Assembly: GCF_013488225.1 (NCBI RefSeq)
Contig: NZ_CP041238.1
Location: forward strand, 3,063,501-3,127,500
DNA from: Sinorhizobium mexicanum
Lineage (GTDB): Bacteria; Pseudomonadota; Alphaproteobacteria; Rhizobiales; Rhizobiaceae
DNA: 64,000 nt
Reading direction: 5' to 3'
The position numbers and the translations under genes were made by a program. This document shows, piece after piece, positions 1-9,087 of this stretch (its first letter is position 1; each line of letters starts with the position of its first letter). The notes under the pieces were generated by a model. The model worked only from the letters and a program-made list of their open reading frames with translations, was not told the origin of the DNA and did not search any database.

Positions 1-449
1 GTCGATTCCCGGTATTCCCGCTTCTCGACGTCGACAACATGAACCGCCGCGCCGGCGGTGCCGTAGTAGACCCGCGTGCCGCTAAGCTCGAGATCCTGCT
101 TCGAATCGCGGGCATGGAGCGTGATGTCGCGGGCGGCAATGGCCAGCATGTCCTCGACCAGCGCGCGGGGAAAGCGAATGCGCCCGTCATCGCCGAGGAT
201 GGCGCCGGCACCGGTCATGATCTCGATGCCGGATTTCGGCGCGTTGGCAAGACCGATCTCTTCCAGCGCATCGAGGGCCGCTTCATGGATGCGCCTGACG
301 TTCGCCTCGCTCAGCGGCTTGTACTGCCCGCCGGCCAGCCCCGGCCGCACCGGCCGAATGTTCTCGGCAAGCGGCGCGGAGCGAAGCGCCATGCGCGCTG
401 CCCGTCCTCCGGACCGTCTCGAAACCGCAACTGCGCATTCCTCAGCCAT
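1..449 (-). CDS. MttB-family (trimethylamine/glycine betaine) methyltransferase, 5' part
   Basis: The gene runs off the left edge and about 149 N-terminal codons are present. The translation has the family's N-terminal pattern: a PLSEANVRRIHEAALDALEEIG helix, then a segment on an antigen-like GAGAILGDDGRIRFP turn, then ARDITLHARD and a Gly-rich VYYGTAGAAVHV stretch. Members transfer a methyl group from a quaternary or tertiary amine to a corrinoid protein; those without pyrrolysine commonly act on glycine betaine or similar compounds. No in-frame amber codon occurs in the visible part, but the usual pyrrolysine position lies outside it. The ATG at 449 is preceded by GGGAGATGA. Two dimethylglycine dehydrogenase-like genes lie upstream on the same strand, which fits a demethylation pathway. 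Substrate is inferred only. Confidence 0.8.
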   Translation of the reverse strand, partial: MAEECAVAVSRRSGGRAARMALRSAPLAENIRPVRPGLAGGQYKPLSEANVRRIHEAALDALEEIGLANAPKSGIEIMTGAGAILGDDGRIRFPRALVEDMLAIAARDITLHARDSKQDLELSGTRVYYGTAGAAVHVVDVEKREYRES

Positions 450-480
450 CATTCATCTCCCATGGGCCGTCTTGCTACTT

Positions 481-592
481 GCCCCTCATCCGCCTGCCGG
501 AACCTTCTCCTCGTTCTGACGGGGAGAAGGGAATTTGCGGCTCACGCTCGTCCCGTCTCCCCGCCTACGGGGAGAGGGTTAGGGTGAGGGGC
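481..592. repeat. Compound palindromic repeat, CTTCTCCCC family, copy A
   Basis: Outer arms GCCCCTCA (481-488) and TGAGGGGC (585-592) enclose two inner hairpins: CCTTCTCC/GGGGAGAAGG at 503-530 and CTCCCCG/CGGGGAG at about 556-573. A copy in the opposite orientation lies at 6563-6673 and a shorter one at 15466. It fills the gap between the DMGDH-like gene and the MttB-like gene and may fold in mRNA as a processing or attenuation signal. It is an intergenic rhizobial repeat; the exact published family name is not claimed. Confidence 0.8.
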
Positions 593-640
593 AGTTCGGC
601 GTCGGGCCTCTTCGGCTCTCGGCGTCATTCTCGACGACGT

Positions 641-3088
641 TTACATCCGCACCCGCTCCGCCTTCGGGTCGTACATCGGCTTCAGCGAAACCTCCGCCCT
701 GACCCGCGTTCCGGCAATCTCGATCTCGTAGCGTGACGCCAGCACATCCGCGGCGCTCTCGCCCTCGCAAGGCACATAGCCGAGCCCGATCGCGCCGCCG
801 AGGTGGTGGCCGTAGTTGCCGGACGTAATCGTGCCGACGATCTCACCGTTGCGGACAATCGCTTCGTTGTGGAAGAGCAGTGGCTCCGGATCGGCAAGCC
901 GAAACTGTACGAGCCGGCGCGACAACCCCTTGTTCCCTTTGGCAAGCACGGCCGCACGGCCGATAAAATCGCCCTTCTCGGGCTTCACCGCAAAGCCGAG
1001 GCCGGCTTCCAGCACATGGTCCTCGTCGGTGATGTCGTGTCCAAAATGCCGGAACGCCTTCTCGATGCGGCAGCTGTCGAGCGTATGCAAGCCGCAAAGC
1101 TTGAGGCCGACGCCGCCGCCTGCGGCTTCCAGCGCTTCGAACACATGGGCCACCTGGTCGGTCGAGACATAGAGCTCCCAGCCGAGCTCGCCGACATAGG
1201 TAACGCGGTGGGCGCGGGCGAGCCCCATGCCGATCTCGATTTCGCGCGCGGTACCGAACGGATGCGCCTGATTGGAAAAGTCGTTTGGACTCACCTTCTG
1301 CATCAGCGCGCGAGCCGTCGGTCCCATCACGCAAAGCACGCTCTCGGCCGCCGTGACATCGGTGATCACCACGAATTCATCCCGAACATGCTTGCGCAGC
1401 CAGGCGAGGTCGCGCTGCAGCGTCGCGCCGGGCACGACGAGGAAGAAGGCGGTTTCCGAAAGGCGGGTGACGGTGAGGTCGCTCTCGATGCCGCCGCGCG
1501 CATTCAGCATCTGCGTGTAGACGATCCGGCCTGGCTCGACATTCATCTCGTTTGAGCAGAGCCGCTGCAGGAACGCGAGGGCGTCTCGCCCTTCGACCCG
1601 GATCTTGCCGAACGACGTCATGTCGAAAAGGCCGACGCCGCCGCGAACGGCGAGATGCTCGGCCCTCTGGTTTTCGAACCAGTTCTGGCGTTTCCAGGAA
1701 TAGCGGTACTCGCGCTCCTGCCCGTCCCTTGCGAACCAGTTCGCACGCTCCCAGCCCGCCACTTCACCGAAAACAGCGCCGCGGGCTTTCAGATGTTCAT
1801 GGAGGGGCGAACGACGGACGCCGCGCGCGGTCGCCATCTGGCGATAGGGGAAGTGATCGGCGTAGAGCAGGCCGAGCGTTTCAGACACGCGCTCCTTGAG
1901 GTAGCTGCGGTTCTTCTGGAATGGCTGCGCGCGGCGGATATCGACTTCCCAGAGGTCGAACGGCGGCTCGCCGTCATTCATCCATTGCGCCAGCGCCATG
2001 CCGGCGCCGCCGGAGGAAACGATGCCGATCGAGTTGTAGCCGGCGGCAACCCAGTAGCCTTTCACTTCCGGCGCCTCGCCGAGATAATAGCGGTCATCAG
2101 GCGTAAAGCTCTCGGGACCGTTGAAGAAGGTGTGGATGCCTGCCGTTTCCAGCATCGGCATGCGATTGACCGCCATTTCGAGGATCGGTGCGAAATGGTC
2201 GAAGTCCTCAGGCAACTGGTCGAAGCAGAAGTCCTCGCGAATGCCGTCCATCCCCCAGGGCTTGGCCTTGGGCTCGAAGGCGCCGACGAGCATCTTGCCG
2301 GCATCTTCCTTGTAGTAGGTACACTCGTCCGGCACGCGCAGCACCGGCAACCGGCTCAGGTCCGCGATCGCCTCGGTGACTATGTAGAAATGCTCGCAGG
2401 CGTGCAGCGGCACGGTGACGCCCACCTGCCGGGCAAGCTCCCTGCCCCACATGCCGGCGCAGTTGACGACATTCTCGGTCTCGATCGTGAAGCTCTCGCC
2501 GTTCTGCTCGCAGGTGACGCCAGTCACGCAGCCGTCTTTCTTCAGAACGGACGTGACCTTCACACCCTCGATGATGGTCGCGCCGTTCTGGCGTGCGCCC
2601 TTGGCAAGCGCCATGGCGATATTGGCCGGATCGCACTGACCGTCGAGCGGAAGATGCACCGCCGCCCTGACATCCGAAGTGTTGAGATGCGGATACATCG
2701 CCTTCACCTCGTCCGGCGTGATCTCGCGAACGTCGACGTTGAAGGCGCGGGCGAGGGAGGCCTGGCGGTAGATCTCTTCCTTGCGCTCGTCTGTCAGCGC
2801 GACAGTGATCGAGCCGTTCTGGCGCATGCCGGTGGCGATGCCGGTCTCGGCCTCGAGCTTGACGTAAAGGTCGGCCGAATATTTCGCGAGCCGCGTCATA
2901 TTCTGCGAGGCGCGAAGCTGGCCGATCAGACCGGCCGCATGCCAGGTCGTGCCCGAGGTCAGCTGCTTGCGCTCGAGCAGCACCACGTCCGTCCAGCCAA
3001 GCTTCGACAGGTGATAGGCAACCGAGCATCCGGAGACACCGCCGCCGATGATGACCGCACGGGCCTTTGCAGGAATAGGTTTCGTCAT
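641..3088 (-). CDS. FAD-dependent dimethylglycine/sarcosine dehydrogenase-like protein with C-terminal GcvT domain
   Basis: The 815-residue product has an N-terminal FAD-binding fold (IIGGGVSGCSVAYHL near residue 13) and a GTTWHAAGL motif near residue 46. In mitochondrial DMGDH and sarcosine dehydrogenase the histidine of this motif carries covalent FAD. After the DAO domain (to about 400) comes a GcvT/aminomethyltransferase-type domain (FGKIRVEGRDALAFLQ through GELGWELYVS and CGLHTLDSCRIEKAFRHFG), which in the family binds tetrahydrofolate and captures the methyl as methylene-THF. Length is typical of a full two-domain enzyme. It starts 4 bases after the stop of the upstream paralogue, so translation is probably coupled. 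Whether the substrate is dimethylglycine, sarcosine or another methylamine cannot be decided. Confidence 0.85.
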   Translation of the reverse strand: MTKPIPAKARAVIIGGGVSGCSVAYHLSKLGWTDVVLLERKQLTSGTTWHAAGLIGQLRASQNMTRLAKYSADLYVKLEAETGIATGMRQNGSITVALTDERKEEIYRQASLARAFNVDVREITPDEVKAMYPHLNTSDVRAAVHLPLDGQCDPANIAMALAKGARQNGATIIEGVKVTSVLKKDGCVTGVTCEQNGESFTIETENVVNCAGMWGRELARQVGVTVPLHACEHFYIVTEAIADLSRLPVLRVPDECTYYKEDAGKMLVGAFEPKAKPWGMDGIREDFCFDQLPEDFDHFAPILEMAVNRMPMLETAGIHTFFNGPESFTPDDRYYLGEAPEVKGYWVAAGYNSIGIVSSGGAGMALAQWMNDGEPPFDLWEVDIRRAQPFQKNRSYLKERVSETLGLLYADHFPYRQMATARGVRRSPLHEHLKARGAVFGEVAGWERANWFARDGQEREYRYSWKRQNWFENQRAEHLAVRGGVGLFDMTSFGKIRVEGRDALAFLQRLCSNEMNVEPGRIVYTQMLNARGGIESDLTVTRLSETAFFLVVPGATLQRDLAWLRKHVRDEFVVITDVTAAESVLCVMGPTARALMQKVSPNDFSNQAHPFGTAREIEIGMGLARAHRVTYVGELGWELYVSTDQVAHVFEALEAAGGGVGLKLCGLHTLDSCRIEKAFRHFGHDITDEDHVLEAGLGFAVKPEKGDFIGRAAVLAKGNKGLSRRLVQFRLADPEPLLFHNEAIVRNGEIVGTITSGNYGHHLGGAIGLGYVPCEGESAADVLASRYEIEIAGTRVRAEVSLKPMYDPKAERVRM

Positions 3089-3092
3089 GCTC

Positions 3093-5540
3093 TCAGTCTC
3101 TCAGTCTTTCATTCGAGGGATCCCAGAGCGGCTGGTCCGGCTGAACCACCGCCTTGAAGCGCTCGCCGAAAATCTCGACCTCGATTTCCCGGCCCGGCAC
3201 GGCGAGATCGGCACGCAGCATGCCAAGCGCGATCGACTTGCCGACGCGATAGCCCCAGTTTCCGGAGGTCGTCTCGCCGACGACGTCGCCGCCCGACCAG
3301 AGCGTCGACATGTAGGGTGCGTCGCATTCGCCTGCCTCGACCGTAAGGGTGACGAAGCGTTTGCTGACGCCCCGCTGCTTCTCGCGCTCCAGCGCCGCCT
3401 TGCCCTTGAATGCCGGCTTCGACCAATCGACGAAGCGCTCCAGCCCGCCCTGCAGGACCGTGTAGTCGGTGGACAAGTCACCCTTCCAGGCGCGGTAGCC
3501 TTTTTCGATGCGCAGGCTGTCGAGCGCCTCCATGCCGAAGGGTCTGAGGCCGTGTTTCTGGCCGGCCGCCCATACGGCCTCGAAGATCGCGGCCGTGTCG
3601 TCCACCTTCGTGTGGATTTCCCAGCCGAGCTCCCCTGCAAAGGACACCCGAACGAGTTGGCAGTAACGCCCGGCGATTTGCGCCGTCTGATGCGTGAGCC
3701 AACCTTTCGAAAGGTCGGCATCGGAAACGTCGGCGAGGATGTCGCGCGATTTTGGGCCAGTCAGGATCTGGCAGGAGAAATTCGCAGTCACATCGTCAAG
3801 CGTGAAGGCCGCACCGGACGGACGGTGTTTCTGCAGCCATTCGAAATCATGCCATTGCGCCGTCGCCGCCGTGATCAGGAAGAAGAAGTCCTCCTCGATC
3901 GCCATCACCGACATTTCCGTGACGATACGCCCCTTGTCGTCGGCAAAATAGGCAAGGCCGATGCGTCCCGGCTTCGGCACGCGACCGGTGATCAGCCCCG
4001 TCAGCCATTCACGCGCGCCCTCGCCCTTGACGCGGAAACGCGAAAAGCCCGGCAGGTCGAGGATGCCGGCCGCGTCGCGCACCGCCAGGCACTCCTCCTC
4101 GATGCGCCTCGCCCATGGCCCCTCGCGGCCCCAGGTCTGCGTCGCTTCCTCGGAGGTGTCGTCGCCGGGTTTTGCGTACCACATGGCGCGCTCCCAGCCG
4201 TTATAGGGCTTGAACTGGGCACCGAGCGCGGCGATGCGGTCGTGGATCGGCGACAGCTTCTTGCCGCGCCCCGCCGGCCAGTAATGCTTCGGGAAATGCA
4301 TCGCGTATTCGTGGCCGTAGATCTCCATGCCCTTGGCGATGCAATAGTCCTGGTCGGTAAAGTTGGTGTAGCGGCGCGGATCGCAGGACCACATGTCCCA
4401 TTCCGTCTGGCCTTCCGTCACCCATTCGGCGAGCACCTTGCCGGCCCCGCCCGCCTGGCAGATGCCGAAGGTGAAGACGCAGGCCTCGAAAGCATTCGGC
4501 ACGCCGGGCATCGGCCCGATCAGCGGGTTGCCGTCCGGCGCATAGGGGATCGGCCCGTTGATGACGCGCGACAGGCCCGCCGTGCCGAGCATCGGCACGC
4601 GCTCGACCGCATCGTTCAGATACCATTCGAGCCGGTCGAGGTCGTCCGGGAAAAGCTGGAAGGAAAAATCCTCCGGCATCGGATCATCCGGCCTCGTCCA
4701 GTGCGCCCGGCAGTTCTTCTCGTAAGGCCCGAGATTCATGCCGTATTTCTCCTGCCGGAGATAATAGGACGAATCGACATCGCGGAGCAGCGGCAGCTTG
4801 TGCCCCGCCTCCTTCGACCAGGCGGCAAGCTCCGGGATCTCGTCGAAGAGAATATATTGATGGCTCATCACCATCATCGGCACGTCGCGGCCGAACATCT
4901 TGCCGACTTCGCGGGCATAATACCCGGCGGCGTTGACGACGTACTCGCAGCGGATCTCCCCTTGCGGCGTCGAGATCACCCATTCGTCGTTTTCGCGCCG
5001 TGCTCCGGTCACGGGACAGAAGCGGATGATCTTCGCGCCCATGTCGCGCGCGCCCTTGGCGAGCGCCTGGGTCAGCTGCGCGGGGTCGATATCGCCGTCA
5101 TAGGGATCGTAGAGCGCGCCGGTCAGCTCGTGGGTTTCGAGGAAAGGATAACGGCCGCGCATCTCGTCCGGCGTCAGGATGTCGAGATCCGTGCCCTGGT
5201 AGCGGCCCATGCCTACGACGCGCTTGAACTCCTGCAGCCGTTCCTTCGAATGACCGAGGCGGATCGACCCGGTGACGTGATAGTTCATCGGATAATCGAC
5301 CAGCGCCCCCAGCTCGCGATAGAGCGAGGCCGAATAGCGCTGCATGTTCATGATCGACCAGGACGACGAGAAGGTCGGCACATTGCCGGCCGCATGCCAG
5401 GTCGAGCCCGCGGTCAGCTCGTTTTTTTCCAGAAGCACGCAGTCGGTCCAGCCGGCCTTGGCAAGATGATAGAGCGAGGAGGCGCCAACCGCTCCCCCGC
5501 CGATGATCACGACGCGCGCGTGAGACGGCAAATTCGACAT
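3093..5540 (-). CDS. FAD-dependent dimethylglycine/sarcosine dehydrogenase-like protein, paralogue 2
   Basis: This 815-residue protein has the same architecture as its downstream neighbour: a Rossmann FAD motif (IIGGGAVGASSLYHL), the flavinylation motif GSTWHAAGN near residue 47, then a C-terminal GcvT-like folate domain containing FAGELGWEIH and GMEALDSLRIEKGYRAWKGD. The two proteins are clearly divergent (different lid and substrate residues), so they probably oxidise different N-methyl substrates or successive intermediates rather than being a recent duplication. The ATG at 5540 follows GAGGGAACTACGC. A LysR gene is transcribed divergently from 5667, leaving 126 bases for shared promoters. 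Confidence 0.85.
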   Translation of the reverse strand: MSNLPSHARVVIIGGGAVGASSLYHLAKAGWTDCVLLEKNELTAGSTWHAAGNVPTFSSSWSIMNMQRYSASLYRELGALVDYPMNYHVTGSIRLGHSKERLQEFKRVVGMGRYQGTDLDILTPDEMRGRYPFLETHELTGALYDPYDGDIDPAQLTQALAKGARDMGAKIIRFCPVTGARRENDEWVISTPQGEIRCEYVVNAAGYYAREVGKMFGRDVPMMVMSHQYILFDEIPELAAWSKEAGHKLPLLRDVDSSYYLRQEKYGMNLGPYEKNCRAHWTRPDDPMPEDFSFQLFPDDLDRLEWYLNDAVERVPMLGTAGLSRVINGPIPYAPDGNPLIGPMPGVPNAFEACVFTFGICQAGGAGKVLAEWVTEGQTEWDMWSCDPRRYTNFTDQDYCIAKGMEIYGHEYAMHFPKHYWPAGRGKKLSPIHDRIAALGAQFKPYNGWERAMWYAKPGDDTSEEATQTWGREGPWARRIEEECLAVRDAAGILDLPGFSRFRVKGEGAREWLTGLITGRVPKPGRIGLAYFADDKGRIVTEMSVMAIEEDFFFLITAATAQWHDFEWLQKHRPSGAAFTLDDVTANFSCQILTGPKSRDILADVSDADLSKGWLTHQTAQIAGRYCQLVRVSFAGELGWEIHTKVDDTAAIFEAVWAAGQKHGLRPFGMEALDSLRIEKGYRAWKGDLSTDYTVLQGGLERFVDWSKPAFKGKAALEREKQRGVSKRFVTLTVEAGECDAPYMSTLWSGGDVVGETTSGNWGYRVGKSIALGMLRADLAVPGREIEVEIFGERFKAVVQPDQPLWDPSNERLRD

Positions 5541-5666
5541 GCGTAGTTCCCTCTTTTGAGTGGATATTTGACGAGGAAAATAAGGCCATCAAGCAGCGGA
5601 ACGAGGTATTATTGATCGAAGATTTCGATTAGATTCACCGCACTTTGGAGGCGGCGTGTCGCAAAG

Positions 5667-6518
5667 ATGCAAGTTGAACTGATTGAGACATTTCTGGACC
5701 TGATGGAAACGCGGAGCTTCAACCGCACGGCCGAGCGGCTGAACATCACCCAGTCGACCGTTTCGCATCGCGTGAAGGCGCTGGAGGCGCAGTTCAACCG
5801 GAAGCTTTTTACCCGCAGCAAGGGCGGCACGGTGCCGACGGCTTCAGGCCTGCGTTTCCTCGACTACGCCAAAGCACTTCAAAATCAATGGCATGAAGCA
5901 ACGCGCGCGGTCGCCAGTGCCGGCGCCTTCGAGCGTTCGATGCGGCTCGGCATCCAGCACGATCTCGCCGAGAGCCTTGCCGGCGATTGGCTGGCCGCCA
6001 TCCGTCGCGAGCTGCCGCAGACCGAAATCTACATGGAGGCGGATTATTCCAACCAGATGAACCGCGATCTCGCGGCCGGGGAGCTTGACCTCGCGATCCT
6101 CTATACGCCCCACTATCTGCCCGATCTTCACTATGAACGGATCGGCGAACTGCATTACATACTGGTCAGCACGCAACCCTGCGACATAGCCGGCGTGAAA
6201 CCCGCGTCCTACATCCGCTCCAGCTATTCGCCTGCCTTCGACCGCGCCCATCGCCTCGCCCTGCCGCACCTCTCCGCCGCGCCGCTTTCCGCCGGGCAGA
6301 ACATGGCGATCACCGGCCTGCTTCGCGCGCTAGGCGGGGCCGCCTATGTAACGAAGGCCACCGCCGAGCGGCTCTCAGAAAACGGCGCTGCCACAACGGT
6401 CGCCGACGCGCCGGTCATCCCACAGGCCATCTACGCGGCAACCAGCCTCCGCACCCGCCATGCGCATCAGCACCGCAAGATCATCGGTGCGATCGAGGGT
6501 CTGCTGTTTGATCTTTAG
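5667..6518 (+). CDS. LysR-family transcriptional regulator
   Basis: The 283-residue protein has an N-terminal winged helix-turn-helix (ETFLDLMETRSFNRTAERLNITQSTVSHRVKALE, residues 6-40) followed by a periplasmic-binding-like effector domain. It is divergent from the tandem DMGDH-like genes, the usual arrangement for a LysR protein controlling an adjacent catabolic operon, so it is inferred to sense an N-methylated amine or a breakdown product. It is somewhat shorter than the usual 295-310 residues, with a reduced C-terminus. An inverted CTTCTCCCC-family repeat follows its stop codon. Confidence 0.85.
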   Translation: MQVELIETFLDLMETRSFNRTAERLNITQSTVSHRVKALEAQFNRKLFTRSKGGTVPTASGLRFLDYAKALQNQWHEATRAVASAGAFERSMRLGIQHDLAESLAGDWLAAIRRELPQTEIYMEADYSNQMNRDLAAGELDLAILYTPHYLPDLHYERIGELHYILVSTQPCDIAGVKPASYIRSSYSPAFDRAHRLALPHLSAAPLSAGQNMAITGLLRALGGAAYVTKATAERLSENGAATTVADAPVIPQAIYAATSLRTRHAHQHRKIIGAIEGLLFDL

Positions 6519-6562
6519 CGCGTCAATCAAACAGGACTGACGCCGGAGTTGCTGCGGAGATT

Positions 6563-6673
6563 GCCCCTCACCCTAGCCCTCTCCCCGCTCGCGGGGACAG
6601 GGGACTGAAAGCGGCGCGGCTTATCCCTTCTCCCCGCAGGCGGGGAGAAGGTGCCGGCAGGCGGATGAGGGGC
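6563..6673. repeat. Compound palindromic repeat, CTTCTCCCC family, copy B (inverted relative to copy A)
   Basis: GCCCCTCA at 6563-6570 pairs with TGAGGGGC at 6666-6673, with inner stems CCTCTCCCCG and CCTTCTCCCCGC/GCGGGGAGAAGG. The order of parts is the reverse complement of the copy at 481-592. It lies between the convergent LysR gene and the alpha/beta-hydrolase gene and could act as a bidirectional terminator. Confidence 0.8.
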
Positions 6674-6697
6674 GAATGCCGGTGAAGCCGGGGTCGC

Positions 6698-8380
6698 TCA
6701 TCGCTCCTTGAATTGCGCCTTCAGCCGCGTGACATCTTCGGGTGTGACCGCCGGTGGATCGGTCACCGCCATCCAGGCATCGATATAGTGCTCCGGCGCA
6801 TAGACATGGCCGTAACCGATCGGCGACGTCGTCGCCAAAGCAATGTCGGCGAGAAGCTGCAGTCCGGTCACCACTGGAAACCAGCTTAGCGCAGGCGAGA
6901 CATCAGGCCCCCGCGGCGCTTTCATCCATTGCGGCTCGCGATAGAAGGCATGGGGATCGAAAAACGTCACCGGGTCGCTCGCATATTGCAGATAAACGAT
7001 CCGCATCGCCCCCCAACTGGCGCCCGGAATCTCAAGCGCATTCTGCTGGTGCGTGAAACGGATGATCGAACTGTCCCGGTAGCGCGGCAGCCAGACCGGG
7101 GACGCAGGATCGCGATCCGCCGTCACCGATTGCCACAGCTCGCTCGTGAAAGGAGGCCCGCTCCAGAGCGCGCCCTGAAAGGGATCACTTATGACGTCGA
7201 ACAGATCAACCGACCCTTGCGAGTTCATCGCACCAAGACTCAGGCCGTGGAGATAGAGCTTCGGCCGCTGGTCCTTCGGCAGCGTCCTCCAGTAGTTGTA
7301 GACCTCGTCGAACAGCGCATTGGCAGCATCGGCGCCGTAGCCCGGCTCGACCAGCAGCGACAGCCAGCTCGAGAGATAGGAATATTGGACCGCAACGCTC
7401 GCGACATCGCCGTGCAGCAGGTACTCAACGGGATCGAGTGCCGCCGGATCGACCCAGCCGGTGCCGGTTGGAACGACGACGATCAGCGACTTGCGTTCGA
7501 AACCGCCGGCGCGCTTCAGCTCTTCGAGGGCAAGCTTCGCCCGCTCCCTCGCGGAGTCGGCAGAATTCAGCCCCACATAGACCCGGACCGGTTCCCGCGC
7601 CTGACCGCCGAAGAAGCCGCCGATCTCGGCACCCGTAGGGCCGGAGGCGATAAACTCTCGGCCCCGCCGCCCAAGCTCATCCCAGTTGACCAGCGATGCG
7701 GCGCTGCCCGTCTTGGCCGGATCCGACGGAGGCGGCACCTCGGCGTCGATATAGGCATCGAGGCTCTGAAAGGAACTGTCGGCGGCACGCAATGCGAACC
7801 TGAAGATCAGGCCATCGGCGACGGACCAGAAAAGTGCAATGGCTGCGAGCCCGCCGATCGCCCTTGCGATAGGGCGCGTGACGAGACGTTCCAGCATGCG
7901 CGAGAGAAACTGGAATGTCAGCCGGAACAGCCGCGCCAGAAAGACGAGCACGACAAAGCCCGACGCTGCGATGAGACCGAGCTTCAAGGGTTCCGCCGTC
8001 TCGATCGGTTCGAGACCCATGATATTGCGGACGGTGTTCTGCCATCCCGCGGTCTGCCACAGGAACACCGCGACTGCCGCAGCGCAGACGAGCCCCGCCA
8101 CGATCTTCAGCGTGTGTTGACGCCGCGGCGAGGCGTCGGGAAGCTCGAAAAAGGACCAGAGCCAGCGCATCAGCACGCCGATTGCATAACCGGCCGCGAG
8201 CGAGAAGCCGGATATCGTTCCCTGGATCAAGTAAGGCCGCGGAATGAGGCTCGGTGTGAGCGAAACGGCGAAGAACAGCACGCCGACGAGCAGCCCGGTC
8301 GTGGAAAACGGACCCCAGAGGCCCGCAGGATGGCTTGAAAGCCGCGGCCTCGACATGTCCGTCCGTTGAAGGTGTTCCAT
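6698..8380 (-). CDS. Alpha/beta-hydrolase family membrane protein (Abhydrolase_9 type)
   Basis: The product begins with several hydrophobic segments (TTGLLVGVLFFAVSLTPSLIP, IVAGLVCAAAVAVFLW, GLIAASGFVVLVFLARLF and ALFWSVADGLIF), followed by a soluble alpha/beta-hydrolase domain with the nucleophile elbow GLSLGAM. This is the pattern of a conserved bacterial family of membrane-anchored hydrolases with unknown substrate. An upstream in-frame ATG at 8473 exists, but the ATG at 8380 directly follows GGAGGGTCGC, so that start is preferred (about 560 residues). It stands alone, convergent with the LysR gene downstream, and no neighbour gives a clue to its role. Confidence 0.75.
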   Translation of the reverse strand: MEHLQRTDMSRPRLSSHPAGLWGPFSTTGLLVGVLFFAVSLTPSLIPRPYLIQGTISGFSLAAGYAIGVLMRWLWSFFELPDASPRRQHTLKIVAGLVCAAAVAVFLWQTAGWQNTVRNIMGLEPIETAEPLKLGLIAASGFVVLVFLARLFRLTFQFLSRMLERLVTRPIARAIGGLAAIALFWSVADGLIFRFALRAADSSFQSLDAYIDAEVPPPSDPAKTGSAASLVNWDELGRRGREFIASGPTGAEIGGFFGGQAREPVRVYVGLNSADSARERAKLALEELKRAGGFERKSLIVVVPTGTGWVDPAALDPVEYLLHGDVASVAVQYSYLSSWLSLLVEPGYGADAANALFDEVYNYWRTLPKDQRPKLYLHGLSLGAMNSQGSVDLFDVISDPFQGALWSGPPFTSELWQSVTADRDPASPVWLPRYRDSSIIRFTHQQNALEIPGASWGAMRIVYLQYASDPVTFFDPHAFYREPQWMKAPRGPDVSPALSWFPVVTGLQLLADIALATTSPIGYGHVYAPEHYIDAWMAVTDPPAVTPEDVTRLKAQFKER

Positions 8381-8555
8381 GCGACCCTCCACTCTACAGG
8401 CACTACCACCGGAATGTCCGCCGCGAGCGACACGCGCAGAGAGCAATGTCGCCCTGCTGTCTCTTGCAGTCAATTGTTGCCGCCAAAAGGCGCGAGGGCA
8501 GCCCAGAGCGCCGCGCGTTCAAACGAACGCGCAAAGGACGCTCTCGTAATTTGAA

Positions 8556-8606
8556 TCTAGAGCATCCTGCTTTCAGTGATTCCACTTGAAAGCAGGATGC
8601 TCTAGA
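8556..8606. repeat. TCTAGAG-bounded palindrome overlapping the lrp stop codon
   Basis: A 20-base arm at 8556-8575 (TCTAGAGCATCCTGCTTTCA) is an exact inverted match of 8587-8606, with an 11-base loop. It would fold strongly in RNA from either strand. The TAG stop of the Lrp-type gene lies inside the right arm. A related palindrome with the same outer TCTAGAG ends is found at 11048-11092. Confidence 0.85.
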
Positions 8607-9060
8607 TCCGCCGCTCCTTGATCGTGTTCATCACGAAACTCGTCTCGATCGAAGCGACGCATTTCAACCGGGCGATCTTTTCCTTGATGAAACGCTCATA
8701 TTGTTCGAGCCCCGCACTCATCACCTTCAGAACATAGTCGCGCGAGCCGGTGACAAGGTGGCATTCGAGCACCTCGTCCCAGCCGCGGATCGCCTCCTCG
8801 AACATCACTATTTCGTCCTCGTGCTGGCGGCTGAGCCGGACGGTCGCGATCGCCGTCATCGTCCAGCCTTCGATCGCCGGATCGACGAGCGCTGTATAGC
8901 CACGGATGACACCGCTTTCCTCCAGCCGCCGCAGGCGCCTGAGGCAGGGCGACGCCGACAGCCCGACGCGCTCTGCGAGTTCATTGTTGGTGATCCTGGC
9001 GTCGGCCAGCAGTTCCTTCAGAATCCGGCGATCCATTTCATCGGCAATTTTCTGCGTCAT
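8602..9060 (-). CDS. Lrp/AsnC-family transcriptional regulator
   Basis: The product (about 152 residues) has the family's two parts: an N-terminal helix-turn-helix (ILKELLADARITNNELAERVGLSASPCLRRLRRLEESGVIRGY) and a C-terminal RAM/AsnC ligand domain (CHLVTGSRDYVLKVMSAGLEQYERFIKEKIARL). The start at 9060 (MTQKIADEMD) is chosen over 9096 because an upstream 12-base palindrome at 9076-9087 would otherwise be coding and because LRP proteins start just before this helix. It is divergent from a methionine gamma-lyase-type gene, its likely target, with an amino acid effector. Its stop codon is provided by a palindromic repeat. Confidence 0.85.
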   Translation of the reverse strand: MTQKIADEMDRRILKELLADARITNNELAERVGLSASPCLRRLRRLEESGVIRGYTALVDPAIEGWTMTAIATVRLSRQHEDEIVMFEEAIRGWDEVLECHLVTGSRDYVLKVMSAGLEQYERFIKEKIARLKCVASIETSFVMNTIKERRI

Positions 9061-9075
9061 ATCTCTTCGGTTCCG

Positions 9076-9087
9076 GCAAATATTTGC
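9076..9087. promoter_or_regulatory. Putative operator GCAAATATTTGC
   Basis: This is a perfect 12-base palindrome 16 bases upstream of the Lrp-type start codon, with a related half-site (GCAAATA) at about 9110. Lrp-family sites are palindromes with AT-rich centres, so this is a good candidate for autoregulation and for control of the divergent gamma-lyase gene. Binding itself is inference. Confidence 0.5.

Noticed and set aside
3048-5546. An 832-codon plus-strand open frame opposite the second DMGDH-like gene
   Set aside because: It is the antisense of a clear FAD enzyme gene; GC-rich codon use in high-GC genomes leaves such frames open. The translation has no domain and no RBS.
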